Assembly (NCBI GenBank): GCA_947588985.1
Contig: CANQBG010000002.1
Span: 1 to 64,000, forward strand
Direction: 5' to 3'
DNA from: an uncultured Clostridia bacterium
GTDB taxonomy: Bacteria > Bacillota > Clostridia > Christensenellales > Borkfalkiaceae
Length of the DNA stretch: 64,000 bases
Position numbers and translations under genes: made by a program. Under the pieces are notes generated by a model. It did not search any database and was not told the origin of the DNA. It worked only from the letters and a program-made list of their open reading frames with translations. Below, in pieces: positions 1 to 8,320 of this stretch (position 1 is the stretch's first letter; each line of letters opens with the position of its first letter).

Positions 1-95
1 CCCCCATTTTGTCAAGCATTTGTGCGAACATTTTGAAAATTTCTTCCCACTTGTGAACAATTTTTTTCTTCCCCCCCCCTCCCACGGCATGAAAA
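1..95 (-). repeat. Truncated second copy of the pilin-gene promoter/upstream region (copy of about 1535-1630)
   Basis: cccccattttgtcaagcatttgtgcgaacattttgaaaatttcttcccacttgtgaacaattttttt is repeated at about 1535-1602; includes the -35 complement tgtcaa at 10-15 and the end of a C-run at the window edge. Confidence 0.85.
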
Positions 96-178
96 AATTT
101 CAGAAACGCACACAAAACCGTTGACAAACAGACAACTATGTGCTATCATGATATTGAACAGCAAAGGAGAAACGGAAA

Positions 179-370
179 ATGCCGATCACGCCCAAGCAAA
201 TGGTCCGGTTCCTGAAAGAAAACGGGTTTGAGGAGGTCAGCCAAAAGGGCTCTCATCTCAAGATGAAAAACCCAAAGACAGGGAAGCAAACGGAAATCCC
301 AATGCACGCAAAGGATCTCCCGCCCGGAACGGAGAAGGCGATCCTGAAACAGGCGGGGTTGGAGAAATAA
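179..370 (+). CDS. hicA: HicA-type mRNA interferase toxin
   Basis: 63 aa, MPITPKQMVRFLKENGFEEVSQKGSHLKMKNP...TEIPMHAKDLPPGTEKAILKQAGL matches the HicA dsRBD-like pattern with the GSH motif; followed by hicB. Confidence 0.88.
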   Translation: MPITPKQMVRFLKENGFEEVSQKGSHLKMKNPKTGKQTEIPMHAKDLPPGTEKAILKQAGLEK

Positions 371-378
371 TTCCCGCC

Positions 379-897
379 ATGCACAATCTATTTGGTAGGA
401 GGCCAAAGAGAATGGAACCCAAAGGAAACGAAAAGAAACGAGTCTATCCCGCCATTTTTCATAAGGAGGACGACGGGAGATATTCGGTCGTATTCCCCGA
501 TTTAGGCTGCGCCACTTGCGGAGATACGCTCGAAGAGGCATTTCAAATGGCAAAGGAGGCCCTCGCGCTGTGGCTCGACGATTGCGAGCCGCAAGCTCCC
601 ACCCCGCTCGAACAGGTGGAGCTCCAAGGGGACGACCGCGCGATGCTCGTGGAGGCCGATCGCGACGAGGATATCGTCTACTTCAAGCATTCCGAAGTCC
701 CGCACGTCATCGAATCGGGGCTCGAACGGAAGGGCTTCACGAAATATCAGGTAGCGCAGATCTTGGGCGTGGACCGAGGCTACATCACGCGCATCGCCAA
801 CGGCCAGCGCGTTCCCTCCGTGGATATGGCCAAGCGCATCGGGACGCTGCTCGATTTCGATTGGCGGGTATTTTACCCGGACGGCGTCGGCACTTGA
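379..897 (+). CDS. hicB: HicB-type antitoxin with C-terminal HTH
   Basis: YPAIFHKEDDGRYSVVFPDLGCATCGDTLEEAFQMAKEALALWLDD HicB fold; C-terminal XRE-like helix-turn-helix (KYQVAQILGVDRGYITRIANGQRVPS). Confidence 0.88.
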   Translation: MHNLFGRRPKRMEPKGNEKKRVYPAIFHKEDDGRYSVVFPDLGCATCGDTLEEAFQMAKEALALWLDDCEPQAPTPLEQVELQGDDRAMLVEADRDEDIVYFKHSEVPHVIESGLERKGFTKYQVAQILGVDRGYITRIANGQRVPSVDMAKRIGTLLDFDWRVFYPDGVGT

Positions 898-920
898 TCC
901 CCGCTCTCCCTCCCACGGCA

Positions 921-955
921 TGAAAAAATCCCGCAGACATCTGCGGGATTTTGAT
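921..955. terminator. Rho-independent (bidirectional) terminator
   Basis: aaaaaATCCCGCAGACATCTGCGGGATttt hairpin between convergent hicB and the pilin gene. Confidence 0.8.
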
Positions 956-966
956 TTTGATGGGGA

Positions 967-1494
967 TTAGCTTGCGGAGGGCTTTGTTGTAGTGACCTCA
1001 ACACCCTTTGCGGTAATCGTTACGTAGTAATTGCCCACTTTATACTCGACTTTACCGCTACCGACTTCGTAAGTATCCTCTTTTTCCGTAGCTGAAATTT
1101 TAATACCAACCCAATCACCTGAACCCGTTGTCTTAATGTCCTTTACTGTTATAAAATCTGCAAATATAGGGGCATCATCGGTTGTATCATTCTTATCGAT
1201 TTTAGCATTGGCAAGAGTTTCTGTCGGCCCTGTTCCTGTTGCGGGAATCTGTCTTGCACTAGAAGAAGAAGAAGAAGAATCCATCTGCTTATAACAATAC
1301 TCATCGAAGTTTCCCTGATAGAGCGCAAGGATCTCGGTTTTCAAGTTGGCAGCTTCTTGTTCGGCGGCGGACTTGTTGGCGTTACCGATCACGGTGGTGA
1401 AGGTGGGGATGAGGACGGCGGCCAAGATCGCGATGACCGCGATGACGATGACCAGTTCGACGAGCGTAAAGCCCTTCTTGTTTTGCTTTTTCAT
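967..1494 (-). CDS. Type IV pilin-like (prepilin N-terminal) protein
   Basis: MKKQNKKGFTLVELVIVIAVIAILAAVLIPTFTTVI prepilin peptidase site and hydrophobic helix; in-frame TCT (Ser) microsatellite SSSSSSS. Confidence 0.88.
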   Translation of the reverse strand: MKKQNKKGFTLVELVIVIAVIAILAAVLIPTFTTVIGNANKSAAEQEAANLKTEILALYQGNFDEYCYKQMDSSSSSSSARQIPATGTGPTETLANAKIDKNDTTDDAPIFADFITVKDIKTTGSGDWVGIKISATEKEDTYEVGSGKVEYKVGNYYVTITAKGVEVTTTKPSAS

Positions 1495-1520
1495 AACATT
1501 CTCCTTAAGAATTTTTCTCT

Positions 1521-1549
1521 ATGATAGCACCCCCCCCCCATTTTGTCAA
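1521..1549 (-). promoter_or_regulatory. Promoter of the pilin-like gene with G10 tract in the spacer
   Basis: Minus strand: TTGACA-AAAT-GGGGGGGGGG-TGC-TATCAT; 17-bp spacer, extended -10 TGC. Confidence 0.8.
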
Positions 1550-1619
1550 GCATTTGTGCGAACATTTTGAAAATTTCTTCCCACTTGTGAACAATTTTTT
1601 TCTCTCCTCCCTCCCACGG

Positions 1620-1655
1620 CATGAAAAAATCCCGCAGACATCTGCGGGATGGGAG
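1620..1655. terminator. Terminator hairpin, copy of 921-955
   Basis: cccacggcatgaaaaaatcccgcagacatctgcgggat identical to the copy at 911-949. Confidence 0.75.
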
Positions 1656-1664
1656 AGGCGGGGA

Positions 1665-2816
1665 TCATTTTTTATAGGGGTCCTTGCCGTAGAGGGCGCT
1701 GATGTCGTCGGCATAGCGCTTGGCCTTCTCCGATTGTTTGAGTTCGAGGCCGGCCGCCGCGTCCGCAAAGGCCTTCTTCTGCTCGCGGGTGAGGCGCACG
1801 GGCGTCTCCACGACGGCGCGGAGATAGAGGTTGCCCGTGCCGTTTCTCGACTTGATGCCCTTGCCGCGCACCGTAAAGACGGCGTCCGTCTGCGTGCCCT
1901 CGGGGATGGTGTATTCCACGGCGTCGTCGAGGGTGGGGATGAGGACTTTGCCGCCGAGCACGGCCGTTGCGAAGGGGATGGGGAGATCGACGTAGAGATC
2001 CATATTCTTGCGTTTGAAGAGCTTGTGGGGCTCCACGCGGAATACCGTGATGAGGTCGCCCGCTTCCCCGCCGTCCTGACCGGCGTTGCCATAGCCGCGC
2101 TTGCGGATGTAGGAATTGGTATCGGCGCCCGCGGGGATCTCGAGGATGACCTTGGTCTCGCGGCGAAGATAGCCCTTGCCCTTGCAGTCGGGGCACTTCT
2201 CGAGGATGATCTTGCCGCGGCCCTTACAGTCGGGGCAGGCCCCCACGCGGACGGTCCGCCCGAACACCGTCTCCTGCGTGAAGCGGACCTGACCCTTCCC
2301 GCCACACTTTGCGCAGCTCTTGAAGGCGGTGCCGCCCTTGGCGCCCGTGCCGCCGCACGCCTTGCAGGGTTCGTCGCGATAATAGGTGATCTCCTTTCGG
2401 CAACCCTTGGCGGCGTCCATGAAGGAGAGAGAGACCTCAAGCTCCACGTCGGTGCCGCGGGTATCGCGCTGGACGGAGGCCCCGCTTCCGCCGAAGCCCT
2501 GAAAGATGGTATCGAAGATATCGCCAAAGCCGCCGAATCCTCCGAATCCGCCCATGCCGCCCATGCCGCCGGGGCCGCCCATCCCGCCCATACCGGGATG
2601 TTCCTGCTCGTAGTCGTAGGCCGCGCGCTTCTGCGGGTCGGAGAGGACCTCGTTGGCCTCGTTGATCTCCTTGAATTTCTCGGCGGCGAGAGGATCGTTG
2701 GGGTTGAGATCGGGGTGATACATCTTGACGAGCTTTTTATAGGCCGCCTTGATCTCCTCCTCCGTGGCGTCCTTCTTTACGCCGAGGATCTCATAGTAAT
2801 TCTTCTTTTCTGCCAT
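1665..2816 (-). CDS. dnaJ: Chaperone protein DnaJ
   Basis: J domain ([32 protein letters not shown]), G/F region, CxxCxGxG zinc repeats. Confidence 0.97.
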   Translation of the reverse strand: MAEKKNYYEILGVKKDATEEEIKAAYKKLVKMYHPDLNPNDPLAAEKFKEINEANEVLSDPQKRAAYDYEQEHPGMGGMGGPGGMGGMGGFGGFGGFGDIFDTIFQGFGGSGASVQRDTRGTDVELEVSLSFMDAAKGCRKEITYYRDEPCKACGGTGAKGGTAFKSCAKCGGKGQVRFTQETVFGRTVRVGACPDCKGRGKIILEKCPDCKGKGYLRRETKVILEIPAGADTNSYIRKRGYGNAGQDGGEAGDLITVFRVEPHKLFKRKNMDLYVDLPIPFATAVLGGKVLIPTLDDAVEYTIPEGTQTDAVFTVRGKGIKSRNGTGNLYLRAVVETPVRLTREQKKAFADAAAGLELKQSEKAKRYADDISALYGKDPYKK

Positions 2817-2955
2817 GACGTTTCCTGAAGAGAGATTTTTCTTTTACGCCACTTCCCCCTCAGAGCGAGGGGGAAGGGAGATGATCGATGCTATGACGGA
2901 AAACGGCATACCCATGTCCGAGGGAGAGGGCTTCGAATGCACGTTTTCGGTGCAG

Positions 2956-4746
2956 TTACTGATGGAACTCGTCGCCGCCCGCGGCGCCGCCGTCGGGACC
3001 CTGCGGGCCCGCGCCCTGCTGATAGAGCTTGGCGATGACGGGCTGGATCTTCTTGGAGAGTTCCTCGAAGGCCGCGTTGTATTTCTCCTCGTCGTCGCAC
3101 TCGAGCTCTTTTTTCGCCTCGTCCACGGCGGACTGCAACGTCGCTTTATCCTCTGCGGAGAGCTTCTCCTCGCCGTCTTTGATGGTCTGCTCCACGGAGA
3201 AGATGAGCCCGTCGAGCTTGTTCCTCGCCTCGACTTTGGCCTTGCGCTTCTTGTCCTCCTCGGCGTACTGCTCGGCCTCCTTCACGGCCTTGTTGATCTC
3301 GTCCTCGGAGAGGTTGGTAGACGACGTGATGGTGATATCGGTGGACTTGCCCGTGCCGAGGTCCTTGGCCTCCACGTGCACGATGCCGTTGGCGTCTACA
3401 TCGAAGGTGACTTCGATCTGCGGGATGCCGCGGGGCGCGGGAGCGATGCCCGTGAGGGTGAAGCGGCCCATCGTCTTGTTGTCGCGGCAGAAGTCGCGCT
3501 CGCCCTGCAGGATGTGGATCTCCACGCTCGTCTGATTGTCGGCCGCCGTAGAGAACACCTGCGACTTCTTGACGGGGATGGTCGTGTTCCTGTCGATGAG
3601 GCGGGTGAACACGCCGCCCAACGTCTCGATGCCGAGGGAGAGGGGCATGACGTCGAGAAGGAGGACGTCTTTCACTTCGCCCGTTAAAACGCCGCCCTGA
3701 ATGGCCGCGCCGATGGCGACGCATTCATCGGGATTGATGCCCTTGAAGGGCTCCTTGCCCGTGATCTCCTTGACTTTGGCGACGACGGCGGGGACGCGCG
3801 TCGAGCCGCCGACCAAAATGACCTTGTCGATGTCGCTATACGAGAGGCCGGCGTCCTTCATGGCGAGGCGCATGGGCTCGGCCGTCTTTTCGACGAGGTC
3901 GGAGATGAGCGTCTCGAACTTCTGACGGGTGATCTCGAGCTCGAGGTGGGCGGGACCGGCGTCCGTCATCGAGATGAAGGGCAGAGAGACGGAGGTGGAA
4001 GTCATGCCCGAGAGCTCGATCTTGGCCTTCTCGGCGGCCTCCTTGAGGCGCTGCATGGCCATCTTATCGCGGGTGAGATCGACGCCGTGGCTCTTCTTGA
4101 ATTCGCCCACCATGTAGTCCATGAGGCGCTTATCGAAGTCGTCGCCGCCGAGCATGTTGTTGCCGTTGGTCGCAAGGACTTCAAAGACGCCGTCGGAGAT
4201 CTCGAGGATGGAGACGTCGAAGGTGCCGCCGCCGAGGTCGTAGATCATGACCTTGCTGTTCTCCTTCTCCTTGTCGAGGCCGTAGGAGAGGGCCGCCGCC
4301 GTGGGCTCGTTGATGATGCGCAGCACGTTGAGGCCGGCGATCTTGCCCGCGTCTTTGGTGGCCTGCCGCTGGGCGTCGGTGAAGTATGCGGGGCAGGTGA
4401 TGACGGCGTCCGTCACCTTTCCGCCGAGATAGGCCTCGGCGTCCTGCTTGAGTTTGGTGAGGATCATGGCAGAGATCTCCTGCGGGGAGTAGCTCTTGTC
4501 GTCGATCTTGACCTTGTGGTCGGAACCCATCTTGCGCTTGATGGAGATGACCGTCTTATCGGGGTTAGCGACGGCCTGCCGCTTGGCTACCTGCCCGACG
4601 ACGCGGGAGCCGTCTTTTTGGAATGCGACGACGGAGGGAGTCGTTCTCGCGCCCTCCGCGTTTGCGATGACGACGGGCTCGCCGCCCTCCATCACCGCCA
4701 CACAGGAATTGGTTGTGCCTAAATCAATGCCGATTACTTTAGCCAT
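2956..4746 (-). CDS. dnaK: Chaperone protein DnaK (Hsp70); ORF track start trimmed to [22 protein letters not shown]
   Basis: Classic Hsp70 sequence; ATG complement cat at 4744-4746 with RBS upstream. Confidence 0.97.
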   Translation of the reverse strand: MAKVIGIDLGTTNSCVAVMEGGEPVVIANAEGARTTPSVVAFQKDGSRVVGQVAKRQAVANPDKTVISIKRKMGSDHKVKIDDKSYSPQEISAMILTKLKQDAEAYLGGKVTDAVITCPAYFTDAQRQATKDAGKIAGLNVLRIINEPTAAALSYGLDKEKENSKVMIYDLGGGTFDVSILEISDGVFEVLATNGNNMLGGDDFDKRLMDYMVGEFKKSHGVDLTRDKMAMQRLKEAAEKAKIELSGMTSTSVSLPFISMTDAGPAHLELEITRQKFETLISDLVEKTAEPMRLAMKDAGLSYSDIDKVILVGGSTRVPAVVAKVKEITGKEPFKGINPDECVAIGAAIQGGVLTGEVKDVLLLDVMPLSLGIETLGGVFTRLIDRNTTIPVKKSQVFSTAADNQTSVEIHILQGERDFCRDNKTMGRFTLTGIAPAPRGIPQIEVTFDVDANGIVHVEAKDLGTGKSTDITITSSTNLSEDEINKAVKEAEQYAEEDKKRKAKVEARNKLDGLIFSVEQTIKDGEEKLSAEDKATLQSAVDEAKKELECDDEEKYNAAFEELSKKIQPVIAKLYQQGAGPQGPDGGAAGGDEFHQ

Positions 4747-4986
4747 AATATATTCTCCTTCTAATTCACAAAATTCTTTCAATGAGAAGCCCCCTGCGGG
4801 GAGCATGTTGCGGGCAAAGAATTTTCGTGAGGGGTATGCCCTTTCATCTCACGGCCATTCGCCCACAAATTTTTCTGTCCTCAAAGTCAACAAGCGCATG
4901 AATGCGCAAATTGAGTCGCGCAGCGCAAAAGTGTGATTTTGCTCGCGCACAGACTAGGAAGCCAAAAGGCAACTTACTTCCTCATT

Positions 4987-5055
4987 CCGTAACCGTTAAA
5001 CACGAAGCCGCGCGCTCCTTGTTCTGCTTGCCTCTCCGCAGTTTAACGGTTACGG
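4987..5055. repeat. Inverted repeat in the grpE-dnaK intergenic region
   Basis: CCGTAACCGTTAAAC (4987-5001) and GTTTAACGGTTACGG (5041-5055), perfect 15-bp arms, 39-nt loop. Confidence 0.85.
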
Positions 5056-5144
5056 GATCGCTTTCCCTTGCCGCTTATGCCGTCATTCTGAGCGAATCGA
5101 GCCATACCATGTCCGAAACAGCTCTCTCCGGGCGCCGCGCATGG

Positions 5145-5744
5145 TCATTTCACGACCACAACTTGGGCGAATCGCAACACTTTCCCATTCTGCGCATACC
5201 CCTTCAAATACACTTCGCGCACGGTGCCGCTCTCCTCGCCCTCCAAGGGGTCCACGGCCATGATGGCCTCGTGCCGTTCCGCGTCGAAGGGCTCGCCCGC
5301 GGGGTCGATCGCCTCGATGTGTTCCTCCTCGAGGATCTTTTCGAAGGCCTTCACGACGAGTTCGATGCCCTTTCGCGTGCCCTCGCTCTCGCAGCTCTTT
5401 AAGGCGCGGTCGAGGTTGTCGGCAATGGGGAAGAGCTTGCAGACGACGTCCGCCCGCCCCTCGTTATACCTCCGCGCGCTGTCGTTTTGGGTGCGCCGAC
5501 GATAGTTTTCGTATTCCGCCGTCACCGCATACCACTTGCGCTTATAGTCCTCCGCCGCGGCCCTCGCCTCGATGAGCGCGGGGTCCTCCTGCGGGATTTC
5601 GGGCTGTGCGGAAGCGGGAGCCGCCTCTTGCGGCGCTTCGGCCGCCTTCACGGCTTCTTCCTCCGCGGGCGCGGGGGCTTGTTCGTGTTTTGCGTTTTTC
5701 TTGTTCTGTTCCACGGTGTTGTCCTGTACGTTTGCTTTTTTCAC
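5145..5744 (-). CDS. grpE: Nucleotide exchange factor GrpE
   Basis: YKRKWYAVTAEYENYRRRTQND...FPIADNLDRAL...; immediately upstream of dnaK. Confidence 0.95.
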   Translation of the reverse strand: MKKANVQDNTVEQNKKNAKHEQAPAPAEEEAVKAAEAPQEAAPASAQPEIPQEDPALIEARAAAEDYKRKWYAVTAEYENYRRRTQNDSARRYNEGRADVVCKLFPIADNLDRALKSCESEGTRKGIELVVKAFEKILEEEHIEAIDPAGEPFDAERHEAIMAVDPLEGEESGTVREVYLKGYAQNGKVLRFAQVVVVK

Positions 5745-5881
5745 ACCTTACATATAATGTAAAAAAAGAAATTCTAAACGCATTTCCGAAAAAATTCCGA
5801 AAATTTTCCGAAAAAAATGCTTTGCCGGCCTTTACAAGCGGCAAAATTTATATTACAATAAAGAGAAGGGAGGAATCTTCT

Positions 5882-6514
5882 ATGGAAACCAAGACGTATG
5901 AGCTCTTCGCGAAACGGAATAATAAGGTGCGCATCGGGGTCATCCCGGGGCACTTCGTCACCCAGCATTCCCACGTCAATTACTGCGTGGACATGACGCG
6001 GCTCAAGTCGGAAGCGGGGCTCGCCCGCGCCGCGGCCAAGCTCTTTGCCGAGAGCTTCCACGGCGTGCCCGTCGATACCATCATCACCCTCGAGCGCATG
6101 AAGATGGTGGGCGCCTTCCTCGCGGAAGAGTTCTCGAAAAATCCCGGCGTCAACATGAATCAGGAGATCGCCGTCATCTCCCCCGAATTCACGGCCGATG
6201 AAAAACTCATCCTGCGGGACAACCTCGTGCCCTACGTCAAGAGCCGGCACGTGCTCATCCTCGCCGCCACGGCGACGACGGGCATGACGGCCATGGGCGC
6301 CATCCGCGGTATCCGCTATTACGACGGCGACCCCGTCGGCCTCGCCACGGTGTTCGGCGGCTCCTTCGAGATCCCCGGCGTGCCCGTGAAGCGGCTCATC
6401 GGCATCGAGGACCTGCCCGCCTATCAATCGTATAAGCCGGGCGAATGCCCGCTGTGCAAAAACGGCGTGAAGATCGACGCCCTCATCAATTCCTACGGCT
6501 ATTCCAAGATTTGA
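5882..6514 (+). CDS. Phosphoribosyltransferase family protein (orotate PRTase-like)
   Basis: ILAATATTGMTAMGAIRGIRYYDGDP resembles a PRPP-binding region; orotate PRTase-like fold by sequence pattern. Confidence 0.65.
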   Translation: METKTYELFAKRNNKVRIGVIPGHFVTQHSHVNYCVDMTRLKSEAGLARAAAKLFAESFHGVPVDTIITLERMKMVGAFLAEEFSKNPGVNMNQEIAVISPEFTADEKLILRDNLVPYVKSRHVLILAATATTGMTAMGAIRGIRYYDGDPVGLATVFGGSFEIPGVPVKRLIGIEDLPAYQSYKPGECPLCKNGVKIDALINSYGYSKI

Positions 6515-6526
6515 ACTCTTGGGGAA

Positions 6527-6560
6527 GGACGGTCCGCTGCGGCGGGCCGTTTTTTTGCGG
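6527..6560 (+). terminator. Rho-independent terminator
   Basis: GACGGTCCGCtgcgGCGGGCCGTTTTTTTGCGGAAA. Confidence 0.8.
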
Positions 6561-6770
6561 AAAAAAACCACGCGATTGCCGCGCGGTTCTAAAGACATTC
6601 AATTTGAAAGACAAACAGAACAAGGATGGGGTGCATGTTTCTTGGCTCCCTTCTCAGCCCGCGTAAAAGCCATAAAATTTTTATTGGGCAATTCGAGGGG
6701 CGAGCAAGGAGACGGGCCCTTCTACGGATAGGAAGCGATCGGTCGTAACCCGATTGGGCGCACGACTTCG

Positions 6771-6980
6771 TTACTCGTTTTCATCAAGCATATAATCCAC
6801 CGTCACACCAAAAAATTTGGATATCTTCAGAAGATTATCTAAATCCGGCTCGCGGCTACCATTTTCCCAAAAACTGACCGTTTGATTGCATACGCCGAGG
6901 GAATCCCCCAAAGTGCGTTGAGAAAGTCCGCGTTCCTTCCTTAATTCTCTTAGCTTGATTCCGAAAATATTCCCTGTCAC
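6771..6980 (-). CDS. XRE-family HTH transcriptional regulator
   Basis: 69 aa: KLRELRKERGLSQRTLGDSLGVCNQTVSFWENGSREPDLDNLLKISKFFGVTVDYML. Confidence 0.88.
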   Translation of the reverse strand: MTGNIFGIKLRELRKERGLSQRTLGDSLGVCNQTVSFWENGSREPDLDNLLKISKFFGVTVDYMLDENE

Positions 6981-7067
6981 AAAACTATTTTACGAAAAAT
7001 TATAAAAAATTGCTTGACTTCCTACGTTTTGTAGGATATAATAGAAAAAAACAAAGGAGAGTCCTCT

Positions 7068-7565
7068 ATGAAGTACAACAAAATGAAGCACGCAATTTGT
7101 TTCTTATTGACGATTGCTATCTGCCTTCCGATTATAATTATGGCGGGCTGCAATGGCGGCGAAAGCGGCGACAAAAAAAGCGCACCGGAAGCATTCTATG
7201 ATGCCGTCGTAGAATCCCAATCCCGTTTGGATATCATAGCTGACGCCATTTACACTAATTGGTATAACGCGATCTACAAAGATATGTTTGGCAAAAGTAT
7301 CGATCTTGCGATCGCATCCGCTTTAAGTAGCAACAGTGAAAATGTCGATTTTATCGAGAGCAACGAAGTTGAAATTCAATCGCTTTATAAGAAAGCGCGC
7401 GATTCCGAGTTCAAGGATGAAGTCAAAGACGTCATGAACGCATATAGCGATTACTATGAATTTGTTATCAATGTCAGCGGGTCTTTCAATTCGTATTCAT
7501 CAAGCAAAGAGACGCTGAAAAAAGAACTTGCGAATGCGCTCAAACATCTGTCTATGGAATTGTAA
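7068..7565 (+). CDS. Putative small lipoprotein, unknown function
   Basis: Signal peptide with lipobox IIMAGC; TTGACT/TATAAT promoter and RBS upstream. Confidence 0.65.
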   Translation: MKYNKMKHAICFLLTIAICLPIIIMAGCNGGESGDKKSAPEAFYDAVVESQSRLDIIADAIYTNWYNAIYKDMFGKSIDLAIASALSSNSENVDFIESNEVEIQSLYKKARDSEFKDEVKDVMNAYSDYYEFVINVSGSFNSYSSSKETLKKELANALKHLSMEL

Positions 7566-7581
7566 ATGCGATATCAAACGG

Positions 7582-7615
7582 GACGGTCCGCTGCGGCGGG
7601 CCGTTTTTTTGCGGA
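7582..7615 (+). terminator. Rho-independent terminator, copy of 6527-6560
   Basis: GACGGTCCGCTGCGGCGGGCCGTTTTTTTGCGGAAA repeated. Confidence 0.8.
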
Positions 7616-7691
7616 AATTTGGCAGACAAGCCGGGGCGCGGGCAAGATCCATGGTATAATAAACTTGCGGCGGGTATGAATGAGGTGACAG

Positions 7692-8228
7692 ATGTCGTTC
7701 GTTCAGATCATGGGCGCATTCCGCCTCTTCGGCGCGGATGTGCTGTTGCTCGCACTCGGGGTGACGCTTCTCACGTCCCTCCTCAAAAAGACGGTCCTCA
7801 AAAGTTTGGACGCAAAGTTCTTCGTCCCGCTGCCCTTCGCGATCGGGCTCGTGCTCTATGCCGTCTACCGCATCATCGCGACGGGGAGCTTCGCCCCTCT
7901 TGCAAGCGACTTCTTCTTTACGCTCGAGGGCGGGTTCGGCTGCGGCTGTGCGGCGACGCTCTACTACGTCGTCTATGAGCAGTTCCTCCGCGGAAAGCGC
8001 AAGAAGGCCAATCCCCTTCTTCCCCTGCTCGATTTTTTGCCCGCGTCCGTCCGCGAGGAGGCCGCCGACGCGCTCTATGCCGCCGCGGCCGATCTCGAAA
8101 AAGCGGAGATGGAAAAGTTCTTCCGGGAGACGCTGAACACGTATTGCGACCCACCCATGTCCGAAGAAGAGCTTTCGGAAATTGCCGAAGTGCTCGCGGA
8201 GTACCTCGCTTCCCTCCAAAAAAAGTGA
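7692..8228 (+). CDS. Predicted membrane protein, unknown function
   Basis: 178 aa with multiple hydrophobic segments, RBS gaggtg upstream; followed by hairpin cctgcggccccgccgcagg. Confidence 0.6.
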   Translation: MSFVQIMGAFRLFGADVLLLALGVTLLTSLLKKTVLKSLDAKFFVPLPFAIGLVLYAVYRIIATGSFAPLASDFFFTLEGGFGCGCAATLYYVVYEQFLRGKRKKANPLLPLLDFLPASVREEAADALYAAAADLEKAEMEKFFRETLNTYCDPPMSEEELSEIAEVLAEYLASLQKK

Positions 8229-8320
8229 CCGTCTTTTTTCCCCGCCTGCGGCCCCGCCGCAGGCGGGTTTTTTGCGCGCCCTTTCCGCATAAAAATCCCC
8301 TGCCTCCGCATACTCCTCGT

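Noticed and set aside
5745-5881. CIRCE (HrcA) operator upstream of grpE
   Set aside because: No TTAGCACTC-N9-GAGTGCTAA-like sequence found.
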